NCBI GenBank assembly: GCA_029563245.1
Contig: JAKQSG010000020.1
Coordinates: 1-12,298, forward strand
Source of the DNA: Candidatus Omnitrophota bacterium
GTDB taxonomy: Bacteria; Omnitrophota; Gorgyraeia; Gygaellales; Profunditerraquicolaceae
DNA: 12,298 nt
Direction: 5' to 3'
The translations under genes and the position numbers were made by a program. Shown here in pieces: positions 7,568 to 12,298 of the stretch (position 1 is its first letter; each line of letters opens with the position of its first letter). Below the pieces are notes generated by a model. That model ran no database searches and was not told where the DNA came from. It saw only the letters and a program-made list of their open reading frames with translations.

Positions 7568-8562
7568 TTTCATTAGGGATAGAGACTTCTTGCGACGAGA
7601 CTTCTGTGGCGGTGGTAAAGAATGCAAGAAAGGTGCTGTCTAATGAGGTTGCCTCCAGCATCAAGTTCCATAAAAAATACGGAGGGGTTATCCCCGAGAT
7701 TGCCTCGCGTATGCAGCTTGAGACAATATCTGAAGTTGCGGCAAGCGCCCTACAGGATGCGAGGGTAAAGTTGAAAGATATTGATTTAATCAGTGTTACC
7801 TGCGGCCCGGGTTTATTAGGTTCTCTTTTAGTGGGTATTTCATTCGCAAAATCCCTTAGCTTGAGCTTAGGAATTCCGCTCCTAGGAGTTAATCATGTGC
7901 ATAGCCATTTTTATGCAAATTTTCTACAAGGAAAAGTTATAAACTTACCTTTTGTGGCTTTAGTCGTCTCCGGAGGTCATACAAGCCTGTTTTATGTGCG
8001 TGATTTTGATAGGATAGAGCCCCTAGGACAGACTTATGATGATGCCTGCGGAGAGGCATTCGATAAGGTGGCGAAAATTTTAGGGCTGGGCTATCCCGGC
8101 GGGCCTCTCATTGAAAGACTGGCCTTAAGAGGAGACCCCAATAGTATAAAATTCAACTGCTCAGGAACAAAAAACGAGCTGGATTTTAGTTTTAGCGGGA
8201 TAAAGACTGCGGTTTTATACCATATCCGAAAGCTGGAGGCTTCTAGATGCAGTGATATGGATAAGCAGATCAGGAATATTTGCGCTTCTTTTCAGCATAC
8301 AGTAGTGGAAACTTTGGTTAAGAAAGCAATCTTAGCCTGTAAGTTGAAGAAGGTAAAGTCTTTACTTTTAGGCGGAGGGGTAGTGGCTAATAAGTCCTTA
8401 AGGGAAAGGTTTATTAGTGCAGCTGTTAAAGAGGGGTTAGCATGCCACCTGCCTTCGCTGGGGATATGTATGGATAATGCGGCGATGGTCGCAGGATTAG
8501 GGTCGGAGTTATTTAAAAAAGGACACAGGTCTAATCTCTATTTGAACGCTCAGTTGAATTGA
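7564..8562 (+). CDS. tsaD: tRNA N6-adenosine threonylcarbamoyltransferase TsaD
   Basis: TsaD transfers the threonylcarbamoyl group to A37 of ANN-decoding tRNAs, working with TsaB, TsaE and TsaC products encoded elsewhere. The 332-residue protein is of normal length and has the ASKHA-fold phosphate motif LGIETSCDETSVAVV (4-18), the metal-binding pair H111 and H115 in NHVHSH, VSGGHT (135-140), DDACGEAFDKVAK (159-171), LLGGGVVAN (268-276) and the metal ligand D304 in CMDNAAM. The spacer between the two histidines reads V-H-S; most bacterial TsaD have Gly or Ala just before the second histidine. GGAG (7552-7555) lies 8 nt before the ATG, inside the preceding gene. Identification is secure. Confidence 0.96.
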   Translation: MISLGIETSCDETSVAVVKNARKVLSNEVASSIKFHKKYGGVIPEIASRMQLETISEVAASALQDARVKLKDIDLISVTCGPGLLGSLLVGISFAKSLSLSLGIPLLGVNHVHSHFYANFLQGKVINLPFVALVVSGGHTSLFYVRDFDRIEPLGQTYDDACGEAFDKVAKILGLGYPGGPLIERLALRGDPNSIKFNCSGTKNELDFSFSGIKTAVLYHIRKLEASRCSDMDKQIRNICASFQHTVVETLVKKAILACKLKKVKSLLLGGGVVANKSLRERFISAAVKEGLACHLPSLGICMDNAAMVAGLGSELFKKGHRSNLYLNAQLN

Positions 8563-8569
8563 TAAATGC

Positions 8570-8578
8570 AAGGGGGTG
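8570..8578 (+). promoter_or_regulatory. Strong ribosome binding site that fixes the MgtC-like start at 8584
   Basis: AAGGGGGTG matches the anti-Shine-Dalgarno complement AAGGAGGTG at eight of nine positions and ends 5 nt before the ATG at 8584. An earlier in-frame ATG at 8566 lies before this element and has no comparable site of its own, so 8584 is preferred. Confidence 0.75.
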
Positions 8579-8583
8579 CAGGC

Positions 8584-9036
8584 ATGCTTACTGATTTACA
8601 GGTAATAACGCGTTTAATCCTGGCTGTTGTCTTAAGCGGGCTTATAGGTTTAGAGCGACAGCTGCATAAGAGGACAGCAGGTCTACGTACGCACATACTT
8701 GTTTCTTTGGGGTCCTGCCTTATAATGTTGACATCACTGTATGTTTTTGATATATATAAAGAGGCAGCTAATCTGGATCCTTCACGTATCGCGGCCGGGG
8801 TGATTACGGGAATCGGTTTTCTGGGTGCAGGTACGATTATCCGCGATAGAGAAGGAGTCAGGGGATTGACTACTGCCGCCAGCCTTTGGGTTGTGGCAGG
8901 GATAGGTTTAGCTTCGGGATGCGGATTTAAGAGGGCGGCAGTGTATGTCACTTTTTTAACTTTGATTGTCCTTTTCTTTTTAAGGTACGTAGAGAATTAT
9001 ATTTTCTTTAAAGAATCGAAGAAGGTGTCTAAATAA
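8584..9036 (+). CDS. MgtC/SapB-family inner-membrane protein (short form)
   Basis: From the preferred start the protein has 150 residues, almost all of them the hydrophobic MgtC/SapB domain with about four or five membrane segments. Signature blocks are LSGLIGLERQLHKRTAGLRTH, DPSRIAAGVITGIGFLGAG, TIIRDREGVRGLTTAASLWV and AGIGLASG. The protein ends in a short charged tail (KESKKVSK). The soluble ACT-like C-terminal domain of the roughly 230-residue Salmonella MgtC is absent; many bacterial homologues are short in the same way. MgtC proteins are linked to low-magnesium growth and to modulation of the F-type ATPase, but the role of short members is not settled, so no transport function is claimed. 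It starts 21 nt after tsaD and is followed by a canonical ribosome binding site for the next gene. Confidence 0.9.
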   Translation: MLTDLQVITRLILAVVLSGLIGLERQLHKRTAGLRTHILVSLGSCLIMLTSLYVFDIYKEAANLDPSRIAAGVITGIGFLGAGTIIRDREGVRGLTTAASLWVVAGIGLASGCGFKRAAVYVTFLTLIVLFFLRYVENYIFFKESKKVSK

Positions 9037-9050
9037 TAAGGAGGTGCGAG

Positions 9051-9554
9051 ATGGCCTTTAGCAAGAAAATGGAAGTGAAGATTCTTGATGTTGATGCCTC
9101 CATGCAGGGTACCCTTAGTTTTAAGGATCCGGTTAATTTAAGGATTAACGGTAAGTTCGAAGGTAACCTGGAGACAAAAGGAAATTTAACTGTTAGTCCT
9201 ACAGCGCAGGTTTATGCGGATATGATAGGGGATAATATAATTATAGGTGGTAAGGTCAAGGGGAAGATTATCGCCAGGGAAAGGTTGACCCTTTTGCCTA
9301 CGGCAGTAGTAGAGGGCGATATTTACCCCGTGAGATTAAATATAGCCGAAGGCGCCCTCTTTGAAGGCAGATGTTCTATGCTGCATGATTTTCTAAATGC
9401 CGACGAGCTGGCAAAATATTTAGAGGTGGATCTTAATTCAATAATGGATTGGGCAAATGCCGGTAAGGTCCCCGGGCACAAGGAAGGCAACGAGTGGAGA
9501 TTTGAGAGAAAGGCGATTGATTCCTGGGTTGCCTCGGGCAAGATAGGCAAATAG
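9051..9554 (+). CDS. Bactofilin fused to excisionase-type helix-turn-helix
   Basis: Residues about 10-112 form a bactofilin domain, the short right-handed beta-helix that self-assembles into non-polar filaments. Hydrophobic and glycine positions recur as expected (GTLSFKDPVNLRINGKFEGN, DNIIIGGKVKGKIIARERL, VVEGDIY, IAEGALFEGRCSM). From residue 113 the protein changes into a complete HTH_17/excisionase-like winged helix-turn-helix: FLNADELAKYLEVDLNSIMD, then WANAGKVPGHKEGNEWRFE, ending AIDSWVASGKIGK. Most bactofilins are 110-180 residues with only disordered tails, so the second domain is atypical. The gene has an ideal AAGGAGGTG site (9038-9046) 4 nt before the ATG, suggesting strong expression, as expected for a structural protein. 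The gene after it encodes a related helix-turn-helix with a membrane anchor. DNA binding by the fused domain is inferred, not shown. Confidence 0.9.
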   Translation: MAFSKKMEVKILDVDASMQGTLSFKDPVNLRINGKFEGNLETKGNLTVSPTAQVYADMIGDNIIIGGKVKGKIIARERLTLLPTAVVEGDIYPVRLNIAEGALFEGRCSMLHDFLNADELAKYLEVDLNSIMDWANAGKVPGHKEGNEWRFERKAIDSWVASGKIGK

Positions 9555-9569
9555 ATAGGGAGTAAATAA

Positions 9570-9878
9570 ATGAGTGAAGAAAAGCTTTTGACGGTTAGGG
9601 ACGTGTCCTTACTTTTAAACATCTCCGAAAAAGAGGTTATGGATTTGGCGCAGGCCGGGGTTATCCCTGCCTATAAGGTTGGAGGGGTCTTCCTGCGGTT
9701 TAAGAAAGACCAGATTTACGACTACCAGAAATCATCGCACCCGTCTTTGGTAAAAACAGCCCCGCCTCAACCTAGCTCACTGAAAGAAAAGATAAGCGAC
9801 TTCTTCTACTTTTATGACTTTTATATTTTATCAGGGTTGCTTATTTTTTTACTGTTGGTAGTGATATTTAGGGGATAG
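9570..9878 (+). CDS. Small membrane-anchored excisionase-type helix-turn-helix protein
   Basis: The 102-residue protein has three parts. Residues 6-53 are an HTH_17/excisionase-like domain (LLTVRDVSLLLNISEKEVMD, AGVIPAYKVGGVFLRFKKDQ). Residues 54-75 are a proline- and serine-rich linker with lysines near its end. Residues about 83-100 are one strongly hydrophobic segment (ILSGLLIFLLLVVIF), followed only by RG. This predicts a tail-anchored protein with its DNA-binding fold in the cytoplasm. Its domain resembles the C-terminal domain of the bactofilin encoded just upstream, which suggests duplication or joint function. It starts 15 nt after that gene with AGGGAG (9557-9562) well placed. I know no experimentally assigned role; a local regulator, membrane-DNA tether or partner of the bactofilin are all possible. 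Confidence 0.85.
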   Translation: MSEEKLLTVRDVSLLLNISEKEVMDLAQAGVIPAYKVGGVFLRFKKDQIYDYQKSSHPSLVKTAPPQPSSLKEKISDFFYFYDFYILSGLLIFLLLVVIFRG

Positions 9879-9932
9879 CCTTTCTTTAAAAATAAGATTA
9901 AGAATTTAATTTGTTAAGGAGTAAAATAGGTT

Positions 9933-11261
9933 ATGGCTTTATCAGGATTAGACATCTATAAATTATTACCGAAGACCAATTGCCGGGAGTGCGGGTTTTC
10001 TACTTGCCTAGCCTTTGCCATGCAGCTGGCTAAAAAGGCTGCCGGTATTGATAGGTGTCCTTATCTAAGTAAAGAGTCGAAGGCTATTCTGGAATCGCAG
10101 TCCCAGCCTCCGATAAGGCTTGTTGAATTAGGCAACGGCGAAGAGAAGTTTGAGATAGGCAATGAAAGCGTTATGTTCCGGCATGAGGAAAAATTCCATC
10201 ATCCCTGCGGGATAGGTTTTATAATTGAGGACAGCTTAAGGGATGTCGAGATTAAGGGCAGAATTGATAAAATTAATGCTTTGAGGTTTGAGCGGGTTGG
10301 TCAAATCCTTAAGGTTAATCTTATCGCCTTGGAGCAAAAGGGCGATCCTTCCAGGTTTATCGAGGTGGTTAAACTGGCCTGCGCTAATACCTCTTTGGGG
10401 TTGGTTCTTATAGCCCGGGATCTCTCGGCGTTAAAGGCAGCATTGGATATATTAAAGGAAAGAAGGGTGCTGATTTATCCTGTTAAAAAACAAGACCTTA
10501 AGGATCTGGCAGAATTAGCTAAGACTTATAATGCTGTTTTGGTAATCTCAGCCGATGATTTAAATGCTGTTGCTTCCCTGATTTTGGAATTAAGCAATTT
10601 GGGCATATCTGATTTGATTATAGAGGCGAAGGGAGAAACGATCCCTGAGCGTATCTGGTGGTTAACTCAGGCCAGGAGACTTGCGCTTAAGAAGAATAAT
10701 CGAAGCCTTGGCTATCCTGCTTTAACTATTGTCGATAATATTGATCCTTTTGAAGAGGCGCAGGAGGCAGCTACGTATATTGCTAAATATTCCGGCATAG
10801 TTTTAATCAGAGGTTTTCATCCTTATGAGGTACTTTCTCTTCTTACCTTAAGGCAGAATATTTATACTGACCCGCAGAAACCTCTTCAGATTGAGCCTAA
10901 GCTTTATCCGGTAGGACAGGTAGATGATAAATCTCCGGTATTAGTTACCACGAATTTTTCCCTTTCATATTTTACGGTCTTAGGTGAAGTAGAGGCTAGC
11001 AAGGTGCCTTCTTATATCGTAAGCGTCGATACCGAAGGCATGTCAGTGTTAACGGCTTGGGCTGCTGAAAAATTTACTCCACGGAGTATAACCGATTCTT
11101 TGAATAAGTTCGGGGTGAAAGAAACTGTAGCACATAACCGCCTGATTATCCCCGGTTATGTAGCGGTAATGAGCGGAGACCTGGAAGATGAATCGGGTTT
11201 TAAGGTAATCGTAGGCCCTAAAGAGGCAGCGGGTATCCCCTCGTTTCTTAAAAACCTATAA
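9933..11261 (+). CDS. acsC: Corrinoid iron-sulfur protein large (gamma) subunit of acetyl-CoA synthase pathway
   Basis: AcsC with AcsD forms the CFeSP that carries the methyl group from methyltetrahydrofolate to acetyl-CoA synthase in the Wood-Ljungdahl pathway. The 442-residue length is typical. The N-terminal domain has the 4Fe-4S ligands C17, C20, C25 and C42 (TNCRECGFSTCLAFAM, then DRCPY). A TIM-barrel-like middle follows (about 90-310). The C-terminal cobalamin-binding domain includes VDTEGMSVLTAWAA, LIIPGYVAVMSGDLED and VIVGPKEAAGIPSFL. AAGGAG (9916-9921) lies 11 nt before the ATG. The 54-bp spacer before the gene shows no convincing promoter or hairpin, so it may be read from upstream. 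The activator gene that follows fits the role well. acsD, acsB and acsE are not in the window, so pathway direction (fixation or acetate oxidation) cannot be decided. Confidence 0.95.
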   Translation: MALSGLDIYKLLPKTNCRECGFSTCLAFAMQLAKKAAGIDRCPYLSKESKAILESQSQPPIRLVELGNGEEKFEIGNESVMFRHEEKFHHPCGIGFIIEDSLRDVEIKGRIDKINALRFERVGQILKVNLIALEQKGDPSRFIEVVKLACANTSLGLVLIARDLSALKAALDILKERRVLIYPVKKQDLKDLAELAKTYNAVLVISADDLNAVASLILELSNLGISDLIIEAKGETIPERIWWLTQARRLALKKNNRSLGYPALTIVDNIDPFEEAQEAATYIAKYSGIVLIRGFHPYEVLSLLTLRQNIYTDPQKPLQIEPKLYPVGQVDDKSPVLVTTNFSLSYFTVLGEVEASKVPSYIVSVDTEGMSVLTAWAAEKFTPRSITDSLNKFGVKETVAHNRLIIPGYVAVMSGDLEDESGFKVIVGPKEAAGIPSFLKNL

Positions 11262-11267
11262 GGTATA

Positions 11268-12298
11268 ATGAATAAGTATAAAGTCACGTTTTATCCGGAT
11301 AATAAAATTGCCGAAGTGCCTGAAGGTACTACTATTCTTTCTGCAGCCATATCCTGCGGCGTATACATAAACTCTCCTTGCGCTGGTGATGGAGTTTGCG
11401 GAAAATGCAAGGTAATGATTATTGATGAAGATGGTAAGGGAAAGATCTCTTTAGCCTGCGGCAGTAGAATACACCAAGACCTTAGGGTGGATATTCCTTT
11501 AGAGTCCAGGTTGGAGCTTGACCCACAGATAAAAAATGCTGCCTTTGCAAGCCAGGAGGTTGAGTTTAGGCCTATTAACGCCATCGGGCCCAGTTTTAAA
11601 CCTGCCCCTTTATCGGTGAAATTATATTTAGACCTTCAAGCCTTAGATGATGGTGATACCTTAAGCGATTTAGACCGTATCTGCCGCGCCATCAGTAAGG
11701 ATAGCGGTATTTCACCTGTCCAGGCTAATCTTTTTAATATAAGGCAACTCGGCGAGTTGCTTCGTAGCTGCGGGTGGAAGATAACGGTTACCTTGGCTAA
11801 GAAAAACAACGGTTTTGAGATAATCCTCATTGAGCCGCAGGATAATTCTTCTAACAACTTCGGTTTATCTTTTGATATAGGGACAACTACCATATCCGGA
11901 CAGCTTATTAATTTAAATAAAGGTGATATCTTAGGCTCCAGGATAGCTTATAACAGACAGGCTATTTTCGGGGCAGATGTCATTACCCGTATTATATATT
12001 CCGGGAAAGAGGAGGGATTGGAAAAACTGCATAATCTTGTAACCGGGACCGCAAACCAGATGATTAAAGAATTGGCTGATGGGTGCGGGGTAAGCTTAAA
12101 TGACCTTACCTGTATTGTCTGCAGCGGAAATACTACCATGATCCATCTCCTGCTTAAGATAAACCCGGCATATATCCGTATAGACCCTTATCTCCCGGTG
12201 GCAAATTCTATTCCACCGTTAAGGGCCTCCGAGGCAGGCATTACTATCAACCCGCGCGGGATCCTTTATTGCCTCCCGGGAGTGGCTAGTTATGTGGG
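11268..12298 (+). CDS. acsV: RACo-like reductive activator of the corrinoid protein, 5' part
   Basis: 343 codons are visible and the gene runs off the right edge; relatives are about 600-650 residues. The N-terminus is a 2Fe-2S ferredoxin domain with C38, C44, C47 and C64 (SPCAGDGVCGKCKV, then SLACG). A linker and middle region follow, then an ASKHA ATPase domain (DUF4445-type) starting at FGLSFDIGTTTISG (198-211) and continuing with FGADVITRI (234-242) and CSGNTTMIHLLLKINP (285-300). RACo enzymes spend ATP to drive the electron that returns inactive Co(II) corrinoid to Co(I). The neighbour, acsC, encodes the expected substrate. The single 2Fe-2S domain argues for RACo rather than RamA-type activators, which carry 4Fe-4S clusters. 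The ATG at 11268 follows acsC by 6 nt, with a short AAGG (11260-11263). Confidence 0.92.
   Translation, partial: MNKYKVTFYPDNKIAEVPEGTTILSAAISCGVYINSPCAGDGVCGKCKVMIIDEDGKGKISLACGSRIHQDLRVDIPLESRLELDPQIKNAAFASQEVEFRPINAIGPSFKPAPLSVKLYLDLQALDDGDTLSDLDRICRAISKDSGISPVQANLFNIRQLGELLRSCGWKITVTLAKKNNGFEIILIEPQDNSSNNFGLSFDIGTTTISGQLINLNKGDILGSRIAYNRQAIFGADVITRIIYSGKEEGLEKLHNLVTGTANQMIKELADGCGVSLNDLTCIVCSGNTTMIHLLLKINPAYIRIDPYLPVANSIPPLRASEAGITINPRGILYCLPGVASYV

Noticed and set aside
8550..8951. 133-aa open frame on the minus strand
   Set aside because: It lies antisense to the well-supported MgtC-like gene, has no recognisable domain and is explained as a shadow of that gene.
9570..9878. An excisionase gene as evidence of a prophage or integrative element
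   Set aside because: The domain is excisionase-like, but the protein has a membrane anchor, and no integrase, attachment site, phage gene or break in composition lies nearby.
9879..9932. Promoter or riboswitch before acsC
   Set aside because: The 54-bp AT-rich spacer shows no convincing -35/-10 pair and is too short for a cobalamin riboswitch.

Overview
The window holds one truncated gene on the minus strand (1-2221) and, divergent from it, an unbroken run of ten plus-strand genes (2389 to the right edge). It looks like ordinary chromosome from an anaerobic bacterium of moderate to low GC content. No tRNA, rRNA, CRISPR array or complete insertion sequence was seen. GatCAB beside a Wood-Ljungdahl corrinoid protein, a large cellobiose-phosphorylase-like enzyme and a bactofilin fused to an excisionase-type helix-turn-helix make me favour a candidate phylum such as Omnitrophota. 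This is an inference from family resemblance, and other deep-branching anaerobes cannot be excluded.

Layout. Positions 1-2221 (minus) encode the first 740 residues of a giant glycoside-phosphorylase/hydrolase-like protein. The 167-bp divergent spacer (2222-2388) holds a perfect 22-bp inverted repeat, probably a mobile REP-like palindrome, and a convincing extended -10 promoter facing right. From 2389 come gatC, gatA and gatB (tRNA-dependent amidotransferase), a ctpA-type S41 peptidase, a membrane-anchored divergent polysaccharide deacetylase, tsaD (tRNA t6A synthesis) and a short MgtC/SapB membrane protein. Next is an unusual pair: a bactofilin fused to a helix-turn-helix domain, followed by a small membrane-anchored protein with the same kind of helix-turn-helix. 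Then come acsC (large subunit of the corrinoid iron-sulfur protein) and the first 343 residues of a RACo-type activator that keeps that corrinoid reduced.

Genes from gatC to the activator are spaced by -8 to +54 bp, with no visible terminator. They could be read as one long transcript from the gatC promoter or as several overlapping units. Three themes emerge: translation accuracy (GatCAB, TsaD), envelope maintenance (CtpA, deacetylase, possibly the bactofilin pair) and acetyl-CoA carbon metabolism (AcsC, activator). The best candidate for something undescribed is the bactofilin-HTH plus HTH-membrane-anchor pair at 9051-9878. Its architecture suggests, without proof, a link between a cytoskeletal polymer, the membrane and DNA or another partner.
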